DNA of 64,000 bases from Maridesulfovibrio salexigens DSM 2638 (GTDB lineage Bacteria > Desulfobacterota > Desulfovibrionia > Desulfovibrionales > Desulfovibrionaceae): assembly GCF_000023445.1 (NCBI RefSeq), contig NC_012881.1:1741501-1805500 (forward strand), given 5' to 3'. Made by a program: the position numbers and the translations under genes. Positions 9,115-16,749 of the stretch are shown piece by piece (the stretch's first letter is position 1; each line of letters begins with the position of its first letter). Under the pieces are notes generated by a model. It did no database searches and had not been told where the DNA came from. It worked only from the letters and a program-made list of their open reading frames with translations.

Positions 9115-9261
9115 GTAGCGCCTCCTGTTTGGCAAGTCGCTTGCGAACAAGCGTTAGTTTTATATTTAAATATCTTTGCTTGGAAAAGCACAAATCCATA
9201 TGCAGTCTTCCCCTATGTTGTCAAGGAAAAAACTAAATTTGGATTTCAAAAAAATATCCGA

Positions 9262-10590
9262 TTAGCGGTTTTTAAGCCGCTTTAAGGCCCATTCTACCGC
9301 CTTTTCCGCTTCTCGTGAAATAGTTTCCACATCAGCGGTTTGAAATTTACCATCCCGGTAGAGAACACTGCCATCGCAGATGGTCAGGCATACATCCTGT
9401 CCTCCGGCTGAGTAAATAACGTGCGAGAGGGGGTTGTATACAGGTTTAAGGTGCATCTTGTCCATATCTATAGCAATGATGTCCGCTTTCATTCCCGATT
9501 TAATTGCCCCGCAGTCATCAAAACCTAAAAATTCAGCTCCCGAAAGTGTTGCCATATCAAGAATTTTCTGTGCAGGCATGGCTTCCGGGTCCTGTAGAAA
9601 ACCTTTTTGGAGCATGGCCGCTGTGCGCATTTCATCGAACATGTCTAGATTGTTATTGCTGGCTGCCCCGTCTGTGCCCAGTCCGGTTGTTATTCCGGCA
9701 TCAATAAATTTGGTCAGCGGGCAGATGCCTGATCCCAGTTTAAGGTTTGATTGAGGATTGTGGGCAATCATTGTTCCGGCGTCTTTAATCCAGCCAATCT
9801 CTTCGTCAGTAACGTCAACACAGTGATGTAGTCGGGTTCGCTGTTTCAGCAAACCGTATTCTTTAAGAATTTCAATGGGCCGTTTGCCGAAAGTCTCCAG
9901 TGTAAGTTTGGTTTCCGGTACGGATTCCGCTGCATGAATCTGCCAGAGCAGGTCCAGCCGTTCGGCAAGTTTCATGCTTTCTGCCAGTTGATCAGGATCG
10001 GTAGTGAATACAGCGTGAGGTGTAACCGCAGTTTTAATGCGATCATGGTTGGCAAATTGATTGTGCAGTTCTTCAATCACATCCCATGCATCTTGCGCTG
10101 TCTTGAAAAAAGGCGAGGGGAATTTGAAAAAACCTTCCCCGAGCACAGCTTTCATACCGGTTTCATCAACTGCCTTGCCGACCACATCCTCATACATGTA
10201 GCCGTCCAATATGGCAGTGGTTCCGCTGGCAACCATTTCAGCGCAACCAAGCCGAGCTCCCAGTTCAACCAGATCCTTGGTCAGCCCCGATTCGATGGGG
10301 AACATATAATTATGGAGCCATTCCAGTAGGGGCAGATCGTCTGCCACACCACGCATGAGTGTCATGGGCACGTGGGTGTGTGAGTTGATCAGGCCGGGAA
10401 GGATAACGGATTTGCCGCAATCAATGGTTTCATTGGCAAGCCATTCCTTCTCAATATCAGCTCTCTTGCCCACAGCGGAAATTGTCTTACCACTGACCGC
10501 AACAGCACCATCTTTAATCAGCTCACGTTCTTCATTCTGGGTTAGAATGTAAGATCCCTTAATGATCAAATCACATTTGTTCGGCTGCAT
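9262..10590 (-). CDS. mtaD: 5-methylthioadenosine/S-adenosylhomocysteine deaminase
   Basis: An amidohydrolase-superfamily deaminase of 442 residues. Metal ligands are visible: H71-x-H73 in NSHTHVPMTLMRG, histidine and glutamate in QIHAAESVPET, histidine in LHHCVDV, and the essential aspartate in GLGTDGAASNNN. HNPQSNLKLGSG is typical of the MtaD/SsnA-like branch. The likely reaction is deamination of methylthioadenosine or adenosylhomocysteine to the inosine form. The neighbouring mtnP and apt support a role in recycling the adenine moiety. A close relative such as guanine deaminase is less likely given the context. Confidence 0.85.
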   Translation of the reverse strand: MQPNKCDLIIKGSYILTQNEERELIKDGAVAVSGKTISAVGKRADIEKEWLANETIDCGKSVILPGLINSHTHVPMTLMRGVADDLPLLEWLHNYMFPIESGLTKDLVELGARLGCAEMVASGTTAILDGYMYEDVVGKAVDETGMKAVLGEGFFKFPSPFFKTAQDAWDVIEELHNQFANHDRIKTAVTPHAVFTTDPDQLAESMKLAERLDLLWQIHAAESVPETKLTLETFGKRPIEILKEYGLLKQRTRLHHCVDVTDEEIGWIKDAGTMIAHNPQSNLKLGSGICPLTKFIDAGITTGLGTDGAASNNNLDMFDEMRTAAMLQKGFLQDPEAMPAQKILDMATLSGAEFLGFDDCGAIKSGMKADIIAIDMDKMHLKPVYNPLSHVIYSAGGQDVCLTICDGSVLYRDGKFQTADVETISREAEKAVEWALKRLKNR

Positions 10591-10621
10591 ATTTTAACCT
10601 GCAATTGGACATACTATAGCG

Positions 10622-10769
10622 GCGAAGCCTAATAAAAAAGTTTGGGATTTTTGCACTAGCTCTTAGGCGAGCGGTTTTACCACGAGTCTTAGAGATAGCG
10701 ACAGTGGAACAAACCCTTTTCAAAGGGTTTAAGCCCCCGGAGGGAACGTCGGTAGACCCGCCGGAGGCA
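10622..10769. repeat. Dispersed hairpin repeat, copy A (interrupted)
   Basis: The left half (GCGAAGCCTAATAAAAAAG TTTGGGATTTTT) and right half (AAACCCTTTTCAAAGGGTTTAAGCC ... CGCCGGAGGCA) match the other copies in this window, but about 55 unrelated bases separate them. The conserved GCCGGAGGCA end stops four bases before the mtnP stop codon. Read on the minus strand, the AAACCC/GGGTTT hairpin would lie in the mtnP 3' untranslated region. Confidence 0.75.
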
Positions 10770-10773
10770 TCTT

Positions 10774-11520
10774 CTAAATATTTTCAATAGTCTTAATCAG
10801 CATGGAAGTTACGTTCTCGGCATTTGCTTTGAAAATTGCCAGAATATCATCCCATGTGACGGGTGCTTCGTCGGTTTTCCAGCAGTCGTAGTCGGTGGAC
10901 ATAGCAACCGCGGCGTAGGGAATACCTGCTTCGTTGGCAAGGATTGCTTCAGGAGCAGTAGACATATTGATAATGTCTGCACCCCATGCGCGGAACATGT
11001 GCGATTCTGCGCGGGTGGAAAAGCGCGGTCCTTCGATGGTGACTACTGTTCCTTTGTCGTGAACGGTAACGCCGAGTTCTTTGCAAGCTGCGGTCATTTT
11101 AGCACGCAGGTCGGCATCAAAAGGTTCAGCCATGGGAGTATGGGCCGGGGCGTGCGGTTCAAAGCTTTCAAAAAATGTAAGTTCACGCTTGCGGGTGAAA
11201 TCAATGAACTGATCGATGATGACCAAGTGTCCGCGGTCAATTTCTTCACGCAATGATCCTACTGCGGTGGTGGCAAGAATGCAGTCGCAGCCTAGATCTT
11301 TAAGCGCTTGAATGTTTGCGCGGTTATTTACGTATGTCGGGGGGATTGTATGCTCGCGTCCGTGACGGCCTATGATGTGGACTTCTTTTCCGGCAATGGT
11401 TCCGGATTTGATAGGCGAGCTGGGGGAACCCCACTTGTTAGAAACTTCCGAGTCCTTTGCGTCTTTCAGAATGTCAGGATTGTCGAGTCCGCTGCCGCCG
11501 ATGATTCCGATTACTGCCAT
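10774..11520 (-). CDS. mtnP: S-methyl-5'-thioadenosine phosphorylase
   Basis: Phosphorolyses methylthioadenosine to adenine and methylthioribose-1-phosphate. The 248 residues fit the MTAP/PNP type II family. Motifs: IGIIGGSGLDN at the N-terminus, the phosphate-binding RHGREHTIPP, a conserved ATTAVGSLREEI, the purine/ribose site EGPRFSTRAES, INMSTAPEA and AMSTDYDCW. Downstream apt could use the adenine released. It lies 100 bases after apt, beyond the apt terminator, so it may depend on read-through or its own promoter. Confidence 0.93.
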   Translation of the reverse strand: MAVIGIIGGSGLDNPDILKDAKDSEVSNKWGSPSSPIKSGTIAGKEVHIIGRHGREHTIPPTYVNNRANIQALKDLGCDCILATTAVGSLREEIDRGHLVIIDQFIDFTRKRELTFFESFEPHAPAHTPMAEPFDADLRAKMTAACKELGVTVHDKGTVVTIEGPRFSTRAESHMFRAWGADIINMSTAPEAILANEAGIPYAAVAMSTDYDCWKTDEAPVTWDDILAIFKANAENVTSMLIKTIENI

Positions 11521-11555
11521 GATTGCTTGTCCTTGTTTGCAAAGGTGAAAAATAA

Positions 11556-11608
11556 AAAACTCCTGCCTCGATCGCTGATTTATAATCCGTGATCCGGGCA
11601 GGAGTTTT
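11556..11608 (-). terminator. Rho-independent terminator of apt
   Basis: A 12-bp perfect stem AAAACTCCTGCC/GGCAGGAGTTTT with a 29-base loop that can fold further. On the minus strand it ends in TTTTTTATT. Confidence 0.85.
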
Positions 11609-11620
11609 GAAATATCCTGA

Positions 11621-12133
11621 TTAAAGCTGGATGAGGCTGGTGGTATCGATGCCGCTCAGCTTGCTTTTTCCGTCAAGGAAAGTCAGCTCGGCGATAAATC
11701 CCATACCGGAAACCTTGCCGCCTGCTTTTTCAACCAGTTTTACCATTCCTTCAGCTGTTCCGCCGGTAGCGAGAACATCGTCGATGAGCAGAACATTTTC
11801 GTCCTTTGCGACTGCATCTACGTGCATGCTCAGGTTATCTGTTCCGTACTCGAGGTCGTAGCTTACGGAAATGGTCTCGTAAGGCAGTTTACCGGGCTTG
11901 CGGATAGGCACGAAGCCGATATCAAGCTTGGTAGCCAGCGGGGCTCCGAAGATGAAACCACGGGCTTCTGCTGCTGCGATTTTGTCTATTTTGTAATCAG
12001 CAAAGCGTTCAGCGAGCTGATCAATTGTATATTGGAATGCTTTCGGCTCAGCCAGAAGCGGGGTAATGTCAAAGTATACGATACCTTCTTTAGGAAAGTC
12101 GGGTATATCGCGGATATAATCCCTCAGATTCAT
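11621..12133 (-). CDS. apt: Adenine phosphoribosyltransferase
   Basis: Converts adenine and PRPP to AMP. It is 170 residues long, typical of the family. The PRPP-binding loop LLIDDVLATGGTAEG (about 113-128) and the adenine-site region AAEARGFIFGAPLA are intact, and the N-terminus (LRDYIRDIPDFPKEGI) is diagnostic of bacterial Apt. Together with mtnP and mtaD it forms a salvage set for adenine released from methylthioadenosine. An AT-rich leader with GGAGG precedes the ATG. Confidence 0.96.
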   Translation of the reverse strand: MNLRDYIRDIPDFPKEGIVYFDITPLLAEPKAFQYTIDQLAERFADYKIDKIAAAEARGFIFGAPLATKLDIGFVPIRKPGKLPYETISVSYDLEYGTDNLSMHVDAVAKDENVLLIDDVLATGGTAEGMVKLVEKAGGKVSGMGFIAELTFLDGKSKLSGIDTTSLIQL

Positions 12134-12221
12134 GAAGTTCCTCCATCGGATTTATTTGATAAAATTTGCTTAAATGCTTTCGGTGCAGTTGTCAAAGGTG
12201 GATAAATAGGGCCTTAGGGAC

Positions 12222-12264
12222 GAAAAAAAGCTGGTACCGATCAATACATTGATCAACACCAGCT
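12222..12264 (-). terminator. Rho-independent terminator of the FlxA-like gene
   Basis: The stem AAGCTGGT/ACCAGCTT encloses a second pairing, GATCAAT/ATTGATC. On the minus strand it is followed by seven Ts. Confidence 0.9.
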
Positions 12265-12290
12265 TTAATGTTCTGAAAGATAATTGTGGA

Positions 12291-12755
12291 TTATGTTAAA
12301 GAATTACTCATTCCTTCAGCTCTGGTGCCGCCGGAAGCGTTAGTGCCGGAAGCCTGTGATTTCTGATCCTGCAGTTCAACCAGCTGGCCTTGCAGCTGCA
12401 TCAATTCGTTTTGCTTGGCAGCGATTTGATCCTTGTTTTTCTCCGGATCCTTTTGCAGCTTTTCTATCTCTTCCTTGACCTTTTCGATCTGTTTCTTGAC
12501 GCGCTCAATCTGATCATCAATGGAGTTGCTGCTTTCAGAGCTTTCTTCTGTTGCTTCAGAAGAAGATTTCATGGAGGTCATGGCAGCAAGTTTGTCTTGG
12601 CCTGCCTGCGAAATAGAAACGGTGTCTCCGTCAGCACTTTTACCCATGGTCAGTCTGGTTGATTGGATTTCAGTTTCCTCTGCCGCAGTATTTTTGGCAG
12701 TTGACGTAGCGTATGTCTGTTGTGGGTCACCGCCGATACGAAAGTCGAAACTCAT
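12291..12755 (-). CDS. FlxA-like coiled-coil protein
   Basis: A 154-residue hydrophilic protein. A Ser/Thr-rich N-terminal half precedes a charged coiled coil at about 77-135 with repeated VKKQIEKVKEEIEKLQKDPE-type heptads, then a Gly/Ser tail. The composition and the DDQIERVKKQI...LQGQLVELQ pattern fit the FlxA-like family, some members of which belong to the flagellar regulon. There is no signal peptide. A good GAGG site precedes the ATG. It is monocistronic with its own terminator. The function is unknown, and a role in motility or surface attachment is only a guess. Confidence 0.7.
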   Translation of the reverse strand: MSFDFRIGGDPQQTYATSTAKNTAAEETEIQSTRLTMGKSADGDTVSISQAGQDKLAAMTSMKSSSEATEESSESSNSIDDQIERVKKQIEKVKEEIEKLQKDPEKNKDQIAAKQNELMQLQGQLVELQDQKSQASGTNASGGTRAEGMSNSLT

Positions 12756-12848
12756 ATTTATATCCTCTTTTTTAGAGTTGTATTCTTGATACGACTTCCA
12801 TATCGGCGGGCTTTTATGTTTCTTTAGGGTCTTTTGTTTATTTTTATT

Positions 12849-14159
12849 TTAATGTGGGCATGTGAGGAAGAATACAGCGGAAAGCGCGCAAAGAATCCAC
12901 AAGCCCGGCGATACTTCGGAAAGTCTTCCGGTAACAGCTTTCATAAGCGGATAAGCGATAAACCCGGCAGTCATGCCGATACCGAGGTTGTAGGTAAAGC
13001 TCATTAGGGTGATTACCAGAAAGGCCGGGACCAATTCACTTATGTCGGTAAGCTCGAGTTCCTTGCAAGGGGCCAGCATAAGCATCCCTACAACAATCAG
13101 GCTGGGGCCGTATGCACAGGCCGGGATCATTGTCAGCAGCGGAGCGAGAAACAGGGCGGCGAGGAATAGAAGGGCGGTTGTTACTGCTGTCAGCCCTGTA
13201 CGGCCTCCCGCTTCGATACCTGTGGCAGATTCAACAAAAACACCAGTAGTTGTTGTTCCAAGCAGTGAAGCGAAAAGAGTTGTAACCGCATCAACCAGAA
13301 GCGGACGTTCAATCTGGGGCAGATCACCGTTTTCATCCAGCAGTCCGGCTCTGTGAGATACAGCGTAGAGAGTTCCCATGGTATCGAGAAAGTCGAGAAT
13401 GAAGACGGTCAGGATTACGGAGATGAAACCCCAGTTAAGTGCTCCCAGTATGTCCAGCTTGAAAAGTATGGGCTCAAGAGAAGGCGGGGTGCTGAAGACT
13501 TGCTCCGGCATGGGAGCAATGCCCAAGAACATGGCAGCTGCGGAAGTGACCAGAATTCCGATAATCAGGGCACCGTTAACATTGCGGGCCATGAGGATTG
13601 CTGTCAGAAAAAAACAGCCGATAGCCAGCAGGACCGGTGCGCTGCTCATATCGCCAAGATGAACCGGGGCTCCCGGAACGCCTACAGAAACGATTCCGGT
13701 GGTATTAAGGCCGATAAAAGCCAGAAAAAGACCGATCCCGGCTACGAAGGCGTTTTTAAGGTTCTTGGGAATAGCTCGGATTAGCCATGAGCGGATTCCG
13801 GTCACTGTGAAAAGAATAAAAAGTACACCGCCGAAAAAGATTGCGCCCAGTGCGGTTTGCCATGTATGGCCCATTACCTTCACTACGGTAAATGCGATGA
13901 AGGCGTTTTCGCCCATGTATGGAGCCACGGCAAAGGGGCGTTTGGCATAGAGGCCCATGGCCATTGTACCAAATACCGCACTTATGATCGTAGCGACCAT
14001 GCTGGGGCCGAAAGGAATGCCCGCAGCTTCGAGGATTTTAGGATTGACGATGATTATGTACGCCATCGTGGCGAATGTAGTCATCCCGGCTATAATCTCA
14101 CGGCTGACAGTGGAGCCGCGTTCGGTGATTTCAAAATAGTTGTCCAGAAAAGAACTCAT
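12849..14159 (-). CDS. NCS2-family purine (guanine/hypoxanthine-type) permease
   Basis: A multi-pass proton-coupled nucleobase permease of the AzgA-like NCS2 branch, 436 residues with about 12-13 hydrophobic segments. The family signatures TRGSTV-like (ERGSTVSREIIAG), NPKILEAAGIP, PYMGENAF and ESATGIEAGGRTGL are present. The ATG at 14159 has AGGAG at good spacing. A start 22 codons upstream lacks a ribosome site and would add a non-family extension. Its position beside apt, mtnP and mtaD suggests import of a purine base for salvage (inference). Confidence 0.88.
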   Translation of the reverse strand: MSSFLDNYFEITERGSTVSREIIAGMTTFATMAYIIIVNPKILEAAGIPFGPSMVATIISAVFGTMAMGLYAKRPFAVAPYMGENAFIAFTVVKVMGHTWQTALGAIFFGGVLFILFTVTGIRSWLIRAIPKNLKNAFVAGIGLFLAFIGLNTTGIVSVGVPGAPVHLGDMSSAPVLLAIGCFFLTAILMARNVNGALIIGILVTSAAAMFLGIAPMPEQVFSTPPSLEPILFKLDILGALNWGFISVILTVFILDFLDTMGTLYAVSHRAGLLDENGDLPQIERPLLVDAVTTLFASLLGTTTTGVFVESATGIEAGGRTGLTAVTTALLFLAALFLAPLLTMIPACAYGPSLIVVGMLMLAPCKELELTDISELVPAFLVITLMSFTYNLGIGMTAGFIAYPLMKAVTGRLSEVSPGLWILCALSAVFFLTCPH

Positions 14160-14308
14160 GTGTATCTCCTGAGGTGGTATTTGCATATCAGGAAAATATG
14201 CGGCAATAGCCTTACATATATACATTTGACGGGCAACCTTGAACTTGCCTAGTAAGTATCATGGAAGTTAAAGTTGATTTTTTAATATATTTTTAAAGTG
14301 GAGTTTTT

Positions 14309-15097
14309 GTGCAAACAAGACACAGAGCTAAAAAAAGCCTCGGGCAGAACTTTCTGCAAGATGCCAATATAGCGCGCAAGATTGTAGACAGTCTTAAGAT
14401 TACGGAAAACGATTCAATCATTGAAATCGGGCCCGGTCAGGGGGCTTTGACAAAATTTATTCTTGAAGCAGGACCGGAGAGCCTTACGCTGGTTGAAAAG
14501 GATCGCGATCTTGCTCCGGCTCTTGAAGCTGAATATCCGGAAGCCCGCGTAGAGCTGGAGGATGCCCTTAAATTTGATTGGGCTGGTCTTGATCCCGACA
14601 GGAATTGGAAGATTGTGGGAAACCTGCCCTACAACGTAGCTTCTAAAATTATGTGGGATATTGCGGCTCAGTGTAATGCCACTTGTGTTTTCATGGTTCA
14701 GCATGAAGTTGCCCAGCGGGTTACTTCCGGGCCGGGGTCGAAAAAGTATGGTGCGATCAGTGTCTGGATTCAAAGTTTCTGTCGGACAGATTATCTTTTC
14801 AAAGTGCCGCCGACTGTTTTTAAGCCGAAACCGAAGGTCGACTCCGCAGTAATAAAATTTTTTCCACTTCCTGAAGAAGAAAAACCCAGTGATATTGAGG
14901 GGCTTGCGAAGCTGGTAAAATACTGTTTTCAATATAGACGCAAACAATTGGGTAAGATATTGAAATCATTCATTTCTGATGCGGTTATTCAGTGGGCTGA
15001 AAAGGAGGGAGTTTCGCTTACGGATCGGCCGGAAGCCTTGTCACCACTGCAATTCCAGAGCCTTTATAAAAGCGTTAAAAACGATTTTCCCTCTTGA
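14309..15097 (+). CDS. rsmA: 16S rRNA dimethyladenosine transferase
   Basis: Dimethylates two adjacent adenines near the 3' end of 16S rRNA. It has 262 residues. The S-adenosylmethionine motif EIGPGQGALT is at E39-T48 and the catalytic NLPY motif is at N105-Y108 (VGNLPYNVASKI). The FKVPPTVFKPKPKVDS segment is family-typical. It starts with GTG preceded by GTGGAG. It is divergent from the NCS2 permease across about 150 bases. TTGACT at the very end of the gene may be the -35 of the next unit. Confidence 0.96.
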   Translation: MQTRHRAKKSLGQNFLQDANIARKIVDSLKITENDSIIEIGPGQGALTKFILEAGPESLTLVEKDRDLAPALEAEYPEARVELEDALKFDWAGLDPDRNWKIVGNLPYNVASKIMWDIAAQCNATCVFMVQHEVAQRVTSGPGSKKYGAISVWIQSFCRTDYLFKVPPTVFKPKPKVDSAVIKFFPLPEEEKPSDIEGLAKLVKYCFQYRRKQLGKILKSFISDAVIQWAEKEGVSLTDRPEALSPLQFQSLYKSVKNDFPS

Positions 15098-15124
15098 CTT
15101 GTTGGCGAAAATTTTGTTTTAGAT
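15094..15124 (+). promoter_or_regulatory. Possible promoter for the HU leader
   Basis: TTGACT at 15094-15099 overlaps the rsmA stop. The best -10 candidates (TTTAGA, TTAGAT) sit 18-19 bases downstream and are poor. It is listed mainly because a structured leader follows. Confidence 0.35.
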
Positions 15125-15130
15125 TTTCAT

Positions 15131-15255
15131 CAGGGTCGTTTGTTCAGGCACCCCCGCTATTTTTTTGAACGAAATACGGGGTAGGGGGCTTGTTTTAAAC
15201 GGTTTTGAGTGGTAGCAAAACAAATTGTCGGGCGGGGATGCTCGGCAGTTTTTTT
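15131..15255 (+). ncRNA. Candidate structured small RNA or attenuator leader upstream of HU
   Basis: Three consecutive hairpins lie between the promoter candidate and HU: CCCCGCTATTT/AAATACGGGG (15152-15181), GTTTTG/CAAAAC (15202-15221), and GTCGGGC/GCTCGGC (15227-15246, two G-U pairs). The third is followed by AGTTTTTTT, so it looks like an intrinsic terminator. A fourth stem, CTCGCC/GGCGAG (15269-15284), and then AAGGAGG precede the HU start. I recognise no known RNA family (not SRP RNA, not tmRNA). It could be a short stand-alone RNA of about 125 nt or a conditional terminator controlling HU. Confidence 0.45.
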
Positions 15256-15347
15256 AATGAACCCAACTCTCGCCGGAGGGCGAGGTTAATGGCAGGTGCG
15301 ATAACGTGCCGCAATAATCATTTTCCCGTTTCAAGGAGGAAGGACTG

Positions 15348-15620
15348 ATGACTAAGGCTGAACTCGTTGTTAAGATTGCTGAGAAAGCAGGAATGACCAA
15401 AGCTGATGCAGAACGTTGCCTGAACTACTTTCTGGATACAGTAGAAGAAACCCTCGTTAACGAAGGAAAACTGACCCTTACAGGTTTCGGTACTTTCCAG
15501 GTTGACGAAAGAAAAGAGCGTGTAGGTCGCAACCCCCGCACCGGTGAAGAAATCAAGATTCCCGCTTGCAAGGTTGTAAAATTCCGCCCCGGTAAGCTTC
15601 TGAAAGACGCTGTAAAGTAG
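15348..15620 (+). CDS. hup: HU-family DNA-binding protein
   Basis: A nucleoid protein of 90 residues that bends DNA as a dimer. Family signature: the [21 protein letters not shown] arm region with the intercalating-proline segment RNPRTGEEI, followed by [20 protein letters not shown] sits just before the ATG, and strong codon bias suggests high expression. It is preceded by about 250 bases of structured leader and followed after 17 bases by a small membrane-protein gene that shares its terminator. Confidence 0.96.
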   Translation: MTKAELVVKIAEKAGMTKADAERCLNYFLDTVEETLVNEGKLTLTGFGTFQVDERKERVGRNPRTGEEIKIPACKVVKFRPGKLLKDAVK

Positions 15621-15637
15621 TTTAAGGAGATTTAATT

Positions 15638-15814
15638 ATGTTGCATGGTGAAACTGTTCAGAGTCCTCTTCCTATGGATCTTCCTTGGTGGATGCCTGAC
15701 CACTTTATTTTCTTCGGCGTCCTCTACATTGTGATCGGTATTCTTGGTGCCGGAATGGCCTACTGTGCTGTTAAAGCATGGATGGATTCCAAAAACGACA
15801 CCGCCGCTCACTAG
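15638..15814 (+). CDS. Small single-pass membrane protein, unknown function
   Basis: A 58-residue protein. The N-terminus MLHGETVQSPLPMDLPWWMP is followed by one hydrophobic helix at about 22-46 (FIFFGVLYIVIGILGAGMAY) and a short polar tail. AAGGAG lies ten bases before the ATG. It sits 17 bases after HU and before a strong terminator, so it is cotranscribed with hup. The codon use resembles that of HU. I do not recognise a family. The amphipathic LPWWMPDH patch just before the helix would lie at the membrane surface. Confidence 0.8.
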   Translation: MLHGETVQSPLPMDLPWWMPDHFIFFGVLYIVIGILGAGMAYCAVKAWMDSKNDTAAH

Positions 15815-15837
15815 TATCACTTTTGAGTGACAATTTT

Positions 15838-15877
15838 TGTTCAGCATCTGCGTATGCGGGTGCTGAACATTTTTTTT
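15838..15877 (+). terminator. Rho-independent terminator of hup unit
   Basis: A 9-bp perfect stem TGTTCAGCA/TGCTGAACA followed by eight Ts. Confidence 0.95.
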
Positions 15878-15888
15878 GGGGATTGCCC

Positions 15889-15917
15889 TTGACTCCATGC
15901 AATATTTAAGGTTAATA
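15889..15917 (+). promoter_or_regulatory. Sigma-70 promoter of the macromolecular-synthesis operon
   Basis: TTGACT (15889-15894), a 17-base spacer, then TTAATA (15912-15917). It lies about 55 bases before rpsU and just after the hup terminator. Confidence 0.65.
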
Positions 15918-15971
15918 AAAATCTCTTCCGCACATTTTTATGTGCGAGATTAATTCAGGGGGGTGATTTGA

Positions 15972-16172
15972 TTGCCCGGTGTATATCTCGAAGATTCTGA
16001 TAACTTTGAAATAGCTCTTCGCCGCTTCAAGAAGCAGGTTGAAAAAGCTGGAGTTCTTTCCGAACTCAAAAAGCGTCAGCACTATGAAAAGCCCAGCGTA
16101 CAGCGTAAGAAGAAAAAAGCTGCTGCCCGCAAAAGGCTCATCAAAAAAATGCGCAAAATGTCAATGGGTTAG
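15972..16172 (+). CDS. rpsU: 30S ribosomal protein S21
   Basis: A small ribosomal protein of 66 residues with the typical [31 protein letters not shown] core and a very basic C-terminus ([14 protein letters not shown]). It begins with TTG, preceded by GGGGGG; the family N-terminus ([12 protein letters not shown]) starts exactly here. It is the first gene of the operon leading to dnaG and rpoD, an arrangement known from enterobacteria. Confidence 0.95.
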   Translation: MPGVYLEDSDNFEIALRRFKKQVEKAGVLSELKKRQHYEKPSVQRKKKKAAARKRLIKKMRKMSMG

Positions 16173-16175
16173 TAT

Positions 16176-16622
16176 ATGAGTCTCATTGAGCAGATTGATA
16201 AAGACTACATTGCGGCCTTTAAGGCCAAGGATGATGTAAAGAAGGCGGTTCTGAGACACCTCAAAACTGCCATCAAGAATCGCATTGTTGAACTGAAAGG
16301 GGAGACTCTTTCAGACGACGAAGTACTTGATCTTGTTGCAAAACAGATCAAGCAGCGCAAGGATTCCATTGAGCAGTATAATGCTGCAGGACGTCCCGAG
16401 CTGGCCGAAATTGAGGCTGTTGAAGTCGAAGCCCTGTCCGGCTACATGCCGGAGCAGCTTTCTGAAGAAGAAGTTGCTGCTGCTATTGATAAAGCGATTG
16501 CCGATCTTGGCGCATCGTCCATGCAGGATATGGGTAAAGTGATGAAAGCCATCACTGAAGCCTATAAAGGACAGGTTGACGGAAAGGTCGTTAGCGGCCT
16601 CGTTCGCGCCCGTCTCTCCTGA
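16176..16622 (+). CDS. GatB/YqeY-domain protein
   Basis: A 148-residue cytosolic protein of the YqeY family, related to the tail domain of the tRNA amidotransferase subunit GatB. Typical blocks: LRHLKTAIKNRIVELKG, LVAKQIKQRKDSIEQYNAAGR, LSGYMPEQLSEEEV and MGKVMKAITEAYKGQVDG at the C-terminus. Homologues bind tRNA or tRNA-charging complexes, and the exact role is not settled. Only three bases separate it from rpsU. A strong terminator follows, so the downstream mutS2-dnaG-rpoD part needs read-through or another promoter. Confidence 0.93.
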   Translation: MSLIEQIDKDYIAAFKAKDDVKKAVLRHLKTAIKNRIVELKGETLSDDEVLDLVAKQIKQRKDSIEQYNAAGRPELAEIEAVEVEALSGYMPEQLSEEEVAAAIDKAIADLGASSMQDMGKVMKAITEAYKGQVDGKVVSGLVRARLS

Positions 16623-16642
16623 CATCAGCTTAAGCTGAATTT

Positions 16643-16687
16643 TAACGGCAGGCCCCGGAGTTTCTCCGGGGCTGTTTGCCGTTTTTT
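16643..16687 (+). terminator. Rho-independent terminator after yqeY
   Basis: The outer stem AACGGCA/TGCCGTT encloses a perfect inner stem CCCCGGAG/CTCCGGGG, followed by TTTTTT. It divides the macromolecular-synthesis operon and probably lowers mutS2-dnaG-rpoD expression relative to rpsU. Confidence 0.9.
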
Positions 16688-16749
16688 CTGTATTGGTGTC
16701 CCGTTTCATTCGGGATGCGTTATCTAACACTTTTCTATATTGGAATCCC

